Below are positions 41,912 through 50,731 of a stretch of DNA of 64,000 bases, in pieces. How positions within the stretch are numbered: the first letter of the stretch is position 1; each line of letters begins with the position of its first letter. Source of the DNA: Pseudoruegeria sp. HB172150 (lineage in GTDB: Bacteria > Pseudomonadota > Alphaproteobacteria > Rhodobacterales > Rhodobacteraceae). The notes under the pieces were generated by a model. That model saw only the letters and a program-made list of their open reading frames with translations, did no database searches and had not been told where the DNA came from. The DNA lies in the NCBI RefSeq assembly GCF_013184805.1, contig NZ_JAATNG010000004.1, forward strand, positions 62,001-126,000, given 5' to 3'. The position numbers and the translations under genes are program-made.

Positions 41912-43788
41912 GAAGTTCGCTCCTTGGCTGTTGGGATCGCAGGCGCGACGAAGCGCGTCAGAAGGTAGGCGGCAGGCACGGAGGCCAGCGCGAGGATGAT
42001 GGCCGGGACGCTGCCGGGAGCGAGCACGGCGGTGCTGGCGCCGACGATCAGCGAGAAGGCCAGAGCCCCCCAGCGCATCGCACCGCCGCCGAATGCGCGC
42101 TTGTTGGCGAGGATTTCCGCCAGCACGTGGCCCGAGGCGGCGATGGTCAGGCAGGAGACGGCAATCTCCAGCCAGGTCCCCTGCATCAGCAACGCCGGAT
42201 TGAAGGCGAAGACGAAGGGCAGGAGATAGGCGACAATGGCGAGGCGAACGCCGGTGACGCCTGTCTGCCACATGTTCGACTGCGCGATAGAGGCAGCGGA
42301 ATAGCTGGCGACGGCGACGGGCGGCGTCAGCATCGACAGCAGGCCGAAGTAGAAGATGAACAGATGCGCCGACATCATCGGGATGCCGTGGCGGACCAGT
42401 GCCGGGGCGAGCAGGACGGAGACGATCACGTAGACGCCGGTGGTCGGCATGCCGACACCGAGAATGATGGCGATGGCGGCAGTTGCGACGAGCAGCGCGG
42501 TGACACCGCCGAGCGCCGCGATCTTGCCGAGCGCGAGGGTCAGGGCGAAGCCTAGGCCGGTGACATTGATCGTGCCGATGACGATACCGGCGATGGCGCA
42601 GACCAGAAGGATCGGGATCAGCGTGGCGCCGGCGCCCTTCAGGATGAAGGGAATGACGGCGATCACCTCTCGCAGGTTCCGCAGGTTGCGGACGACGTGC
42701 AGCGCATAGGCGGCACCGGCCGAATAGAGCGCGGACTTGCCGGGGGAATAGCCGAGGAAGAACAGGAACCAGATCAGCACGCCGAGGGGGGCGAGAAGCG
42801 GCCAGCTTTTCAGCAGGGCGTCACGCAGCGAGGGAAGTTCTTCGCGGGCGACGCCCTCGATCCCCTGCGCGGCGGCAAAACGGTCCACCTGGCGGTAGAG
42901 CAGGTAGTAATAGAAGACGGCGGGCAGCAGGGCGGCGCCGACGACCTCGGTATAGGGTACCTGAAGGAATTCGGCGATGACGAAGGCGGTGGCGCCCATG
43001 ACGGGCGGCGCGATCTGGCCGCCATTGCTGGCCACCGCCTCGATGGCGGCCGCGTAGCGCGGCGGGAAGCCGGTGCGCTTCATCATCGGAATGGTGACGA
43101 CGCCGGTGGACATGACGTTGGCGACGGTCGAACCCGACAGGGTGCCGAACAGTGACGAGGCGATGATTGCCACCTTGGCCGGGCCGCCACGGCGATGGCC
43201 CATCGTGGCCATGGCAAGGTCGGTCAGGATACCGCTGCCGCCCACGGCGTTCAGGGTCGCGCCGAAGACGATGAAGCCGAGGATCTGCGTCGCACCGACA
43301 TTCATCACCAGGCCGGGAATGCCGTTGGTGTCGTTGTAGATGTAGAGAATGTAGCGGTTCGGGGCCATGTAGGCGGCCTCGAAGATGCCCGGCGCCAGCC
43401 AGCCGATGAAGCCGTAGGCGAGGAAGATCAGCCCCAGCACCGCCAGCACGTTGCCGCATTGGCGGCGGGTCGCCTCTATCACGCCGGCGATGCCGATGAT
43501 CGCCGGGATCCATTTTTCCGGCCCGCGGTTAAGTGCGTCGAGCAGCCAGGCTTCGTAGTTCCAAGAGAGCCAGAACCACGAAGCCATCGCCGCGAGGCCG
43601 AGCGCCCAGTCGAGTACGACCAGGCGCCCGCGCAGCGGTTCGGTCAAAAGCCCCGCAAGCGTCGCGAGTCCGATCATCACCCCCAGGTATTGTTCGGTGA
43701 TGAAGACAAGGTCGAACCAGCCCGGTGCGTCGAGCATCCAGAGGATGCCCAGCACCGGAAGGCTCGCGGAAAGGAACGCGCGCGTCAT
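41908..43788 (-). CDS. Fused DctQ-DctM TRAP transporter permease (TAXI type)
   Basis: A 626-residue membrane protein that joins the small four-helix (Q) and the large twelve-helix (M) subunits. The first about 130 residues hold four helices; the rest shows the DctM signatures GTLSGSTVANVMSTGVVTIPMMKRTGFPPRYAAAIEAVASNGGQIAPPVMGA near residues 215-265 and GMPTTGVYVIV near 450. It partners the TAXI-type binding protein upstream and uses a sodium or proton gradient. The fused form is typical of TAXI systems. Confidence 0.92.
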   Translation of the reverse strand: MTRAFLSASLPVLGILWMLDAPGWFDLVFITEQYLGVMIGLATLAGLLTEPLRGRLVVLDWALGLAAMASWFWLSWNYEAWLLDALNRGPEKWIPAIIGIAGVIEATRRQCGNVLAVLGLIFLAYGFIGWLAPGIFEAAYMAPNRYILYIYNDTNGIPGLVMNVGATQILGFIVFGATLNAVGGSGILTDLAMATMGHRRGGPAKVAIIASSLFGTLSGSTVANVMSTGVVTIPMMKRTGFPPRYAAAIEAVASNGGQIAPPVMGATAFVIAEFLQVPYTEVVGAALLPAVFYYYLLYRQVDRFAAAQGIEGVAREELPSLRDALLKSWPLLAPLGVLIWFLFFLGYSPGKSALYSAGAAYALHVVRNLRNLREVIAVIPFILKGAGATLIPILLVCAIAGIVIGTINVTGLGFALTLALGKIAALGGVTALLVATAAIAIILGVGMPTTGVYVIVSVLLAPALVRHGIPMMSAHLFIFYFGLLSMLTPPVAVASYSAASIAQSNMWQTGVTGVRLAIVAYLLPFVFAFNPALLMQGTWLEIAVSCLTIAASGHVLAEILANKRAFGGGAMRWGALAFSLIVGASTAVLAPGSVPAIILALASVPAAYLLTRFVAPAIPTAKERTS

Positions 43789-43815
43789 CGGGATCTCGGG
43801 GCCTGTGGTCAGTGT

Positions 43816-44817
43816 TTATTCGGACAGGGATGCGTCATGCATATCGTTGTCCTCGCTCCACATGCCCTTGTCCTTGTAGAACGCGACCGCGGCCGGGTGG
43901 AACGGAACCGTGTTGGACGGGTTCGCGAAGGCTTCGCGGTCGCCGCCACGGATCGGCGGATAGTCTTCCTGCAGCGCCGGGAACGCTTCGTAGAGCGCTT
44001 CCAGGATCGAGGTCGCTTCCTCGTCCGACAATTTGGCGGAGGTGGTCAGGAAGACGTCGTATGCGACGGTCGTGAAGGGTTCGGTCACCTCGGGCAGGTT
44101 CGGCGCCGGGTTGACCGTGACCAGATAGGTGCCGGGATAGACGCCGTCGATGTATTCGGTCGTCGCACTGTCGCCGGTGATCGAGAGATAACGGATGCCG
44201 CCGGGGATCGTGGCGTGTGCCTGCTGGGTCAGCGGGATTCCGATAGCGATGCCGGTGGCGTCGAGGTTGCCTTCGGTCAGGCCCTCCATGCCCGGGCCGA
44301 GGCCGGAAACGGTGACATTGTCGACCTGGTCGAGCTCGATGCCGCCGGCCTTGAGGATCGCCTGGTTCACCAGACCCACGGATTTCAGCGCCGAGAAATC
44401 GGTGACCACACGCTTGCCGGCGAGATCGGAGACCTCGTGCAGGTCGTCATTGGCACGGGTGACCATCGAGACGCGGAGCGGCCAGAGGCGGGCGAGCATG
44501 CGCAGGTCGGTCTGCGGGTCGGTGCCGTAGTCGCCGCGATAGATCGCGCCGGTGTCGAGGCTGGAGTTGATGCCGACGGTGGCTTCCCCGGCCGCGACGA
44601 GCGGCAGGTAGACGGTGGAACCGGCGTAGGGCTGTACGGTGACCTGACGCTGCAGCGCTTCCTGCAGTGCGGCCGCCATGCCGCCGCCGACGGAGTAGTA
44701 GAGCGAGCCCTGCGGGTTGGTCGCGATGGTGACGCGGCCCTGGGCCGAGGCGCCGGTGGCGGCGGTTACGGACAGCAGCGCGGCCGCCGCGAGAGCGGCG
44801 AGCTTTCTGGTATTCAT
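43816..44817 (-). CDS. TAXI-family TRAP solute-binding protein
   Basis: A 333-residue periplasmic binding protein. A signal peptide (LAALAAAALLSVTAATGASAQ) is followed by VTIATNPQGSLYYSVGGGMAAALQ, the TAXI signature, and EATVGINSS. The ligand is not known; TAXI systems carry glutamate, C4-dicarboxylates or aromatic acids. The ATG at 44817 follows GGGAGGA. It is the first gene of the TRAP operon, with a LysR-type regulator divergent from it. Confidence 0.9.
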   Translation of the reverse strand: MNTRKLAALAAAALLSVTAATGASAQGRVTIATNPQGSLYYSVGGGMAAALQEALQRQVTVQPYAGSTVYLPLVAAGEATVGINSSLDTGAIYRGDYGTDPQTDLRMLARLWPLRVSMVTRANDDLHEVSDLAGKRVVTDFSALKSVGLVNQAILKAGGIELDQVDNVTVSGLGPGMEGLTEGNLDATGIAIGIPLTQQAHATIPGGIRYLSITGDSATTEYIDGVYPGTYLVTVNPAPNLPEVTEPFTTVAYDVFLTTSAKLSDEEATSILEALYEAFPALQEDYPPIRGGDREAFANPSNTVPFHPAAVAFYKDKGMWSEDNDMHDASLSE

Positions 44818-44912
44818 CTGATTTCCTCCCATTCGTCGGGCGCCGCTAGCGGGCGCCATGGCGAGACGTTAGCGCGAATTGTATGCATGAATAAATCGAA
44901 TTCTTTTGAGGT

Positions 44913-44935
44913 ATTCATGAAGTTATTATATGAAT
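44913..44935. promoter_or_regulatory. LysR-type operator between the TRAP operon and its regulator
   Basis: ATTCAT-N11-ATGAAT is a perfect 6-bp dyad with the T-N11-A core of LysR-family sites. It lies in a strongly AT-rich gap of about 120 bases. It covers the first possible ATG of the regulator, which favours the later start at 44942. Confidence 0.55.
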
Positions 44936-44941
44936 GGTGCC

Positions 44942-45841
44942 ATGTCCCTGTCTCGCCTGACCCTGAAGCAGCTGCACGCGATCTCTGCCGTATACAGAAC
45001 CGGCAAGGTTTCCGCGGCCGCTGAACAGTTGTTCATCACGCAATCCGCCGTGTCCGTGCTGATCCGGCAGGCGGAAGAGGCGCTGGGCCTGACGCTGTTC
45101 GACCGGACCACGCGGTCGCTGGTGCCGACGGCGGCGACGGAGCAATCCATCGGGGTGATCGAGCGGATTCTCGGGGACGTGGATTCATTGAGCCTGACCA
45201 TGGGCGAGTTGCGCGACCTGCGGCACGGTATGGTGCGGCTGACGGCGACGCCGGCGACGGGGCAGGCGATCCTGCCGCAGACGGTGAAGCGGTTTCGCGA
45301 GGCCTATCCGGGGATCGGGCTGGTGCTGGACGATTGTGCGCCGAACCAGTTCCTGCCGAACATCCGGCAGGAGCGGGCCGAGTTCGGGGTCGGCATGCCG
45401 CCGGCGGATCATGGCGAGTTCGACTGGGAGGTGCTGCACCACGATCCGCTGTACCTGATCTGCCCGCGCGACAACGCCTTTGCTGGGCGGGAGGCGGTGG
45501 CCTGGGGCGAGCTGAGCGACGTGCCGCTGCTGCTGTCGCGGCAGGATTACGGGGTGCGCGATCTGGTGGAGGAAACGCTGTTGCAGATCGGCATCCGGGC
45601 GCGGCTGGGGTCGGAGATCGGGTTCCTGAGCAGCGCGTTCTGGATGACGTCCGCCGGGATCGGGCTGTGCATCCTGCCGAAGCGGCTGACGGAGGCGTTC
45701 ATCATCGACAGCCTCGTCATGATACCGCTGGTGGAGCCGCTGGTGACGCGGCCCATCGCGATCGTGACGCGGAAGGGCCGGTCGCTGTCGCCGTCCTGCG
45801 AGAGTTTTGTCGACATGCTGGTCGCGGATCAGGGTGAGTAG
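44942..45841 (+). CDS. LysR-family regulator of the TRAP/decarboxylase operon
   Basis: A 299-residue LTTR. The helix-turn-helix reads LTLKQLHAISAVYRTGKVSAAAEQLFITQSAVSVLIRQAEEALG near residues 5-45, and the effector domain follows from about residue 90. The divergent place next to the TRAP binding protein suggests it activates that operon with an aromatic or carboxylate effector. I chose ATG at 44942 instead of 44930 because the latter lies inside the operator dyad and the family begins near MSLSRLTLKQL. Confidence 0.9.
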   Translation: MSLSRLTLKQLHAISAVYRTGKVSAAAEQLFITQSAVSVLIRQAEEALGLTLFDRTTRSLVPTAATEQSIGVIERILGDVDSLSLTMGELRDLRHGMVRLTATPATGQAILPQTVKRFREAYPGIGLVLDDCAPNQFLPNIRQERAEFGVGMPPADHGEFDWEVLHHDPLYLICPRDNAFAGREAVAWGELSDVPLLLSRQDYGVRDLVEETLLQIGIRARLGSEIGFLSSAFWMTSAGIGLCILPKRLTEAFIIDSLVMIPLVEPLVTRPIAIVTRKGRSLSPSCESFVDMLVADQGE

Positions 45842-45846
45842 CGGCG

Positions 45847-46023
45847 TCAGAAGATCCCTGTGAGTTGCTGTCGCAGGCTGGCCGCGTGCCGCTGGCGATG
45901 ACGGCGTCCGATGCCGAACAAGCCGTGCGCGGCGGCGCTGCGGACATTTCGACATTCGTTGAGATAATGACCGGTGTCGATCGAGCCGTCGCGGCGGCGG
46001 CGGATGTCGCTGTCGTGGGGCAT
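45847..46023 (-). CDS. Small 58-residue basic protein downstream of the globin gene
   Basis: Translating the minus strand from ATG 46023 gives MPHDSDIRRRRDGSIDTGHY and then a basic, His/Arg-rich part (SAAAHGLFGIGRRHRQRH), ending near LTGIF. A GGAGAG site lies 5 bases before the start. The pattern RRxDGSIDTxxY recalls short conserved proteins of Rhodobacterales, but the function is unknown. It lies 49 bases after the globin stop, in the same direction, and may be co-transcribed. Confidence 0.6.
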   Translation of the reverse strand: MPHDSDIRRRRDGSIDTGHYLNECRNVRSAAAHGLFGIGRRHRQRHAASLRQQLTGIF

Positions 46024-46072
46024 GGTGCTCTCCGTTGATTGGGCCTCCCGGCCGGGACCGGGAGGGGGTGTG

Positions 46073-46495
46073 TCAGGCGGCTTCCGCGGAGGCGGCGCCG
46101 ATCAGCATGTTTTCGACGATGAAGCCGTATGCGCGGGTCCATGCCTCGCGGGTGTCCGGGGTCCAGTCGGGGCCGAGGCCGTTCTCCAGCGTCCAGAGCA
46201 GGGCGAGACCGACCTTGTCGTAGGCGCCGACATCGGCGCCGTAGCCGGCATGGGTTTCGCCCAGCTTGCGCAGGATCGGGACCAGCGTTGCCGGGTCGTC
46301 GAGATTGGCGACGGCGGCGCCGAGGGTCTGGGCGAGGCGCACATGCTGTGCGGCCATGTCGGTGCTTGCGAAATGCTCGCGAAGCTCCGGCGCGATGTCG
46401 AAGAGGCGCTGGTAGAAGCTGCTGACGGCGGTTTCGGCGATGGGCTCGACCCTCGCCCAGCTGTCGCGGATCAGGCAAATATCTTGCGGTGTCAT
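46073..46495 (-). CDS. Bacterial globin (single-domain, myoglobin-like fold)
   Basis: A 140-residue heme protein. It begins LIRDSWARVEPIAETAVSSFYQRLFDIAPELREHF, includes the CD-corner Phe and a distal Gln (AAQHVRLAQTL), then the proximal His in KLGETHAGYGA near residue 90, and ends with the H-helix YGFIVENMLIGA. Such globins bind oxygen or NO. It is too short for a flavohemoglobin and carries no reductase. GGGAGG lies 6 bases before the start. Small genes flank it on both sides. Confidence 0.88.
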   Translation of the reverse strand: MTPQDICLIRDSWARVEPIAETAVSSFYQRLFDIAPELREHFASTDMAAQHVRLAQTLGAAVANLDDPATLVPILRKLGETHAGYGADVGAYDKVGLALLWTLENGLGPDWTPDTREAWTRAYGFIVENMLIGAASAEAA

Positions 46496-46511
46496 GTGGT
46501 GTCCTCCCTGT

Positions 46512-46649
46512 TCAGGTGCGGTTGGCGTTGCGGTGGCGGGCGCCCTGATGCGGTGGCGGATCGGTCGGCCGTGCGCCGACGCGGCGGTTCGGGGTGGAAA
46601 ATGGAGCGAGGCCCAGAGCCTCGCGCAGAAGAATGCGTTCGATGAACAT
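46512..46649 (-). CDS. Possible 45-residue leader or small gene before the globin
   Basis: Translation from ATG 46649 gives MFIERILLREALGLAPFST, followed by a Pro/Arg-rich tail. A GAGAGGAC site lies upstream, and the stop is 16 bases before the globin start. No family is recognised; it could be a leader peptide or chance. It is included because the ribosome-binding site and spacing are good. Confidence 0.35.
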   Translation of the reverse strand: MFIERILLREALGLAPFSTPNRRVGARPTDPPPHQGARHRNANRT

Positions 46650-46816
46650 GACGTGTCCTCTCGGCCGGTCGCCGGCGGGCGGGACCGTTCTGGATTGATT
46701 GCTTTTCCTGGGTTTCGGGATGTCCCGACCGGCCAATTGCCGGATGTGCCGGGTTTACGGCATCCAATCATTCTAATAAAATGAATAGTATCGAATGAAT
46801 CGTTCGAAATTGAAGA

Positions 46817-47677
46817 ATGGATATCCGTGATCTCGAAACCTTCCTGGCCGTCGTCAACGAAGGAGGCATCACGCGCGCGTCGGAAAAGCTGGGGCGCGTG
46901 CAGTCCAGCATCACCGCGCGGGTAAAGCAGCTGGAAGCGGAGCTGGGCCAGCCGCTGTTCATTCGCGAGGGGCGGGGGATGCATGTCGCGCCCGCGGGCA
47001 AGACGCTGATGCGTTACGCCGAGCGGCTGCTGGCGCTGGCCGACGAGGCCCGCGGCGCGGTGCAGTCGCCGGGGCTGGCCGGGCCGTTCCGGCTGGGCGC
47101 GATGGAGAGTACGGCGGCGGTGCGGCTGCCGCCGGTGATCACCGAACTGCACCGGCTGTATCCCGAGATCGACCTGACCCTGACGACGGGTAACCCGGTT
47201 CAGCTGAGCCAGGCGATCCTGCAGGACGAGATTGACGCCGCCTTTTTCGCCGGGCCGCTGGCGGATACGCGGCTGGCCGGGGAGCCGGCCTTCGAAGAGC
47301 CGCTGGTGCTGATCGGGCCAGCGGACGGCGCGGATATTTCCGCCGTCACGCCGCCGAGCGAGCCGATCATCGTGTTCGAGAACGGATGCCCGCATCGCCG
47401 CCAGCTGGAAGGCTGGTTCGCGGCGACCGGGGTTCTGCCGCGGAAGGTGATCGAACTGGGATCCTATCACGCCATGTTCGGCACGGTCGTGGCCGGGATG
47501 GGTCTGGCGCTGATGCCGGAGAGCGTGCTGGCGGCGTTTCCGGACAGGTCCGGCATCAAGGTGCACCGGCTGGACGGGCTGACCGCGTCGCTGACGACCT
47601 ACCTTGTCTGGCGGCGGGGCGGGGAAACCCCGGCGCTGCGGCGGCTGTCGGAGCTGATCGCCGCGCGGCGCGGGTGA
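46817..47677 (+). CDS. LysR-family transcriptional regulator
   Basis: A 286-residue LTTR. The DNA-binding domain reads MDIRDLETFLAVVNEGGITRASEKLGRVQSSITARVKQLEAELG, followed by the effector domain from residue about 85. It is close to the CysB/NodD-like short forms without special features. It diverges from the globin/small-gene group (gap of about 170 bases with an AT-rich stretch with repeats of GAATGAAT), so it may control them. It also ends 7 bases from the end of a converging ABC permease gene. Confidence 0.88.
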   Translation: MDIRDLETFLAVVNEGGITRASEKLGRVQSSITARVKQLEAELGQPLFIREGRGMHVAPAGKTLMRYAERLLALADEARGAVQSPGLAGPFRLGAMESTAAVRLPPVITELHRLYPEIDLTLTTGNPVQLSQAILQDEIDAAFFAGPLADTRLAGEPAFEEPLVLIGPADGADISAVTPPSEPIIVFENGCPHRRQLEGWFAATGVLPRKVIELGSYHAMFGTVVAGMGLALMPESVLAAFPDRSGIKVHRLDGLTASLTTYLVWRRGGETPALRRLSELIAARRG

Positions 47678-47684
47678 GCGCGGA

Positions 47685-48584
47685 TCAGCGGGTCAAGTCG
47701 GACCGGCGCTGGCGGTTCTCGAACCACGAGAAGAACCGCGACAGGGCGAAGCAGAGGACGAAGTAGAACAGCGCGACGGTGATGTATGTCTCGAACCGGC
47801 GGTTGGAGGACACCGCGATTTCGGTGCCGACGAAGGTGAGTTCCGTTACCGAGATCAGCGAGACGATCGAGCTGTCCTTGACCAGCATGATGAACTGGTT
47901 CGCCAGCGGCGGCGTCACGGCGCGCAGGGCCTGCGGGAAGACGACCAGCCGGAATATCTGGAAAGGCCGCAGCCCGAGGCTTTCGGCCGCCTCTATCTGG
48001 GCGCGGGGGACGGATTCAATACCGGTGCGGACGATGACGGCGATATAGGCCGCCTCGAACATCGCGAGGCTGATGACGCCGGCGATGAAATTTTCCAGCC
48101 GTTGCGGTGATCCGGCAAGGAAGCCGACCACGTTTTCGCCGCTGGGGCCGAGATTTCGGGCCCAGGCGTCGATTCCGAGGAGCGGAATGATCTGCGACGA
48201 AACGAAGAAGTAGAAGACGAACAGGAAGACCAGCGGCGGCACGTTCCGGATCAGCCCGACATAGGCGGTGCTGGTGAGCCGTGGCAGCAGCCGTTGCCTG
48301 CTGGCGAGGATGCCAAGGACGAGGCCAAGCGTGCTGGCGATCAGCATGGCCCAGACCGACAGGCGGATCGTGGTCAGCAGCCCTTCGAGCAGAAGGTTCG
48401 GCTCCCAGCGGCCGGTTTCGGCGTTCGGGCGGACGAGGGCGCGGGGCAGGTAGGACCAGTCCCACTTGTAGACCAGCACGTCCGACACCCGGTGCGAGAT
48501 GTAGAAGACAAAGGCCAGCACGGCACCGATGATCAGCAGATCGAGGATGCCGAAGCGGGTCTTGCGGTCTGGATCCGGGTACAT
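47685..48584 (-). CDS. Polar amino-acid ABC permease (HisM/GltK family), system 1
   Basis: A 299-residue membrane protein with five or six helices. The N-terminal half has a long extra periplasmic segment; the permease core shows GLIRNVPPLVFLFVFYFFV near residue 110, and the ATPase-contacting EAA loop ESLGLRPFQIFRLVVFPQALR near 205. It is the last gene of the unit permease - binding protein - permease, which has no ATPase. A GC hairpin lies between it and the binding-protein gene. Confidence 0.9.
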   Translation of the reverse strand: MYPDPDRKTRFGILDLLIIGAVLAFVFYISHRVSDVLVYKWDWSYLPRALVRPNAETGRWEPNLLLEGLLTTIRLSVWAMLIASTLGLVLGILASRQRLLPRLTSTAYVGLIRNVPPLVFLFVFYFFVSSQIIPLLGIDAWARNLGPSGENVVGFLAGSPQRLENFIAGVISLAMFEAAYIAVIVRTGIESVPRAQIEAAESLGLRPFQIFRLVVFPQALRAVTPPLANQFIMLVKDSSIVSLISVTELTFVGTEIAVSSNRRFETYITVALFYFVLCFALSRFFSWFENRQRRSDLTR

Positions 48585-48607
48585 GCCGTGCCTTGTCCGG
48601 GTTGGGG

Positions 48608-48630
48608 GACGGGGCGCGAGACGCCCCGTC
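48608..48630 (-). terminator. Intercistronic hairpin after the binding-protein gene
   Basis: GACGGGGCG and CGCCCCGTC form a perfect 9-bp stem with loop CGAGA between the binding-protein stop and the next permease. It may be partial termination or mRNA protection to give more binding protein than permease. Confidence 0.5.
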
Positions 48631-48638
48631 CGGCGGCC

Positions 48639-49472
48639 TTACTCGGGGACCTGATCGGCCCAGGGGCGGCCGTCGAACCAGAAGCTGTGACGCTCCTGCA
48701 GCCAGCCGTCATTGGTGCGGTACCGGATCCAGTTGTTGAAGAAGTTCAGCGCGTCCGGGTCGCCCTTGCGCACGGCGAAGGCGGAATCGGCCGGCGAAAT
48801 CAACTCGTCGGTCGGGGAATATACGACTTCGGGGTTGTCATAGATCGTGAAGGCCGGAAGCGGCTGTGACGACAGCATGACCTCGGCATTGCCGTTCAGG
48901 ACTTCCTGCACGGTCTGGGCCTGGTCGTCGAACAGGCGCAGGGTCGCTTTCGGGAAGTGCACCTTGATGTAGTCGCAGGGCGTCGCGCCGCGGCGGCAGG
49001 AGAAGGTGACGTCGGTCGAATTGTAGTCGTCGGGCCAGACCATGCCTTCTGTCAGCTCGATATGCGACATGACTCCGAAGGAGGATTTCGCGTAGGGCTC
49101 GGTGAAGTTGACGGTCAGGTTGCGCTGCATGGTGATCGACATGCCGCCGATGATGACGTCGAAGTTGCCGGCGATCAGCGCTGGGATGATGCCGTCCCAC
49201 GCGGTGGGAATGAATTCGACTTCGACGCCCATGTCCTCGGCCAGTTTCTTGGCGACGTCGATCTCGAAGCCGATGAGGTCGCCGTCCTTGTCGCGCATCG
49301 CCCAGGGCACGAAGGTGGCCATGCCGACCTTCAGCGCGCCGCGGCGCTTGATGGTCTCGATCACGCTGTCCTGCGCGATGGCCTGTTGCGTGTCCTGCGC
49401 CTGCACGCGCTGGGCGCCGACGACGCTCAGCGCCGCGGCGGCGGCGAGGATCATGTTTCTGAGGTATTTCAT
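48639..49472 (-). CDS. Periplasmic amino-acid-binding protein (SBP family 3), system 1
   Basis: A 277-residue SBP. A signal peptide (MILAAAAALSVVGAQRVQAQ) precedes the family 3 signature RGALKVGMATFVPWAMRDKDGDLIGFEIDVAKKLAEDMGVEVEFI. Two Cys (SCRRGATPCDY near residue 155) may form a disulfide. Ligand type is unclear; a polar amino acid or a similar nitrogen compound is likely. It is the middle gene of the operon. Confidence 0.9.
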   Translation of the reverse strand: MKYLRNMILAAAAALSVVGAQRVQAQDTQQAIAQDSVIETIKRRGALKVGMATFVPWAMRDKDGDLIGFEIDVAKKLAEDMGVEVEFIPTAWDGIIPALIAGNFDVIIGGMSITMQRNLTVNFTEPYAKSSFGVMSHIELTEGMVWPDDYNSTDVTFSCRRGATPCDYIKVHFPKATLRLFDDQAQTVQEVLNGNAEVMLSSQPLPAFTIYDNPEVVYSPTDELISPADSAFAVRKGDPDALNFFNNWIRYRTNDGWLQERHSFWFDGRPWADQVPE

Positions 49473-49509
49473 CTGGTGTCTCCTGTTGGGTTCGTTCTGT
49501 TTTTTGGTG

Positions 49510-50358
49510 TCAGTTGCGCCACGACCGGCGCACGCGCCGTTCCATCCAGGAAGCGACGGCGGAGAGGCTGATCGTCAGGACGAGGTACATCGCCGCGACG
49601 GTCAGCCAGACCTCGAATGTCATGAAGGTGTCGGCGATCACGTTCCGGCCCTCGTTGGTCAGGTCGAAGACCGCGATGGTCGAGACGATGGCGGACGCCT
49701 TCACGAGATTGACGAGTGAGGAGGTAAGCGGCGGCAGCATCAGGGGGACGGCCTGGGGCAGCACGACCTTCTGGTAGGTCGCGCGCGCGCCGAGACCGAG
49801 GGAGGAGGCCGCCTCCCACTGCGGTTTCGGCACCGACAGGATGCCGCCGCGGATGATTTCCGAGATGAAGGATGCCTCGAAGAAGGCGAGGCAGAGGACG
49901 CCGGTCCAGAACCGTTCGATCCCGAGGATCGGGGAGAGGACGAAATAGAACAGGTACATCTGCACCAGAAGCGGCGTGTTGCGGATCGCTTCGAGATAGA
50001 TGGTGGAGAGCCAGCGGCCGGAGAACGAGCGCGACAGGCGCAGCAGCGCGACCGTGAGGCCGATGGTGAAGGCAAGGATGGCGGCCCAGAGGGTGACCTG
50101 CAGGGTGACGATCAGGCCGCGCACCAGCGGACCCCAGATCAGTTCACCGTCGATGACGCGGTAGAAATACTGCGGGATGCGATACCATTGCCAATTGTAG
50201 TGCATCGCATCGGCACCGCGCAGGACGCCCCAGAGGATGACCGCCGCGCCGAAGAGAAAGACCGCCCAGTCCGACAGGTTGCGGCGCCTGAGGTGCAGGC
50301 GCGCCTTCGTTTCATAGAGCGCAAGGGCGCTGTCCCTGTCAGTGCCGATCTCGGTCAT
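49510..50358 (-). CDS. Polar amino-acid ABC permease, system 1 (first gene)
   Basis: A 282-residue membrane protein. Signature parts are EAIRNTPLLVQMYLFYFVL near residue 130 and the EAA loop AASSLGLGARATYQKVVLPQAVP near 205. The start at 50358 follows GGGGATG. It is the promoter-proximal gene of the unit and faces the regulator gene across 373 bases that hold a shared palindromic motif. The ATPase is missing here and might be supplied by the system 2 ATPase at 59815. Confidence 0.9.
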   Translation of the reverse strand: MTEIGTDRDSALALYETKARLHLRRRNLSDWAVFLFGAAVILWGVLRGADAMHYNWQWYRIPQYFYRVIDGELIWGPLVRGLIVTLQVTLWAAILAFTIGLTVALLRLSRSFSGRWLSTIYLEAIRNTPLLVQMYLFYFVLSPILGIERFWTGVLCLAFFEASFISEIIRGGILSVPKPQWEAASSLGLGARATYQKVVLPQAVPLMLPPLTSSLVNLVKASAIVSTIAVFDLTNEGRNVIADTFMTFEVWLTVAAMYLVLTISLSAVASWMERRVRRSWRN

Positions 50359-50731
50359 GGCATCCCCGACTTTCTGGCTCTTGGATAGGCCCGGCCGAAT
50401 CCGTTTCCCAGAGGAAGGCACAAATTCTCCTGTAGAGAAATTAATTTCCTCTCAGGATGCATCTTTTTTATGCGTTTCGCCCCTTCAACGGTGCCGGGCG
50501 AAAGGGTGGAAGGGTATCAGGCGCTGGGCGGCGGGTCGGTCTGGTTGTTATGAGGGACGGGTAACCAGGAATTTCGTATCCGTTTCGGAATGAACATTTC
50601 AGATACCCACTGCGGCGCGGCCACGGTGATTTGCCCGGATGCGAGGCAAAAGCGCATGGCTGTCATATCACGGAATGCCGTTCGCCGACGTGACCTTGTA
50701 TTTGCCCCGCCGATCGGTACTGACCTTTGAG
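50359..50731. promoter_or_regulatory. Divergent promoter region between ABC system 1 and the XRE-cupin regulator
   Basis: No gene can be supported in these 373 bases. The stretch 50420-50470 is AT-rich and contains a candidate operator; it should hold the promoters of the ABC unit and the regulator. Confidence 0.4.
50423..50450. promoter_or_regulatory. Candidate operator site B of the XRE-cupin regulon
   Basis: AATTCTCC-TGTA-GAGAAATT forms an imperfect dyad, followed by AATTTCCT. It matches site A (51353-51380) at about 19 of 28 positions by my hand alignment. Confidence 0.45.

Noticed and set aside
41461-43513. Several minus-strand frames over the TRAP/decarboxylase genes
   Set aside because: Shadow frames of the real genes with Arg/Pro-rich composition.
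44930-44941. Earlier ATG for the TRAP-linked LysR gene
   Set aside because: It lies inside the LysR-type dyad, and the conserved N-terminus begins at the next ATG.
50342-50593. 83-codon plus-strand frame before the XRE regulator
   Set aside because: It overlaps the start of the permease in the antisense direction and runs through the AT-rich promoter; it looks like chance.
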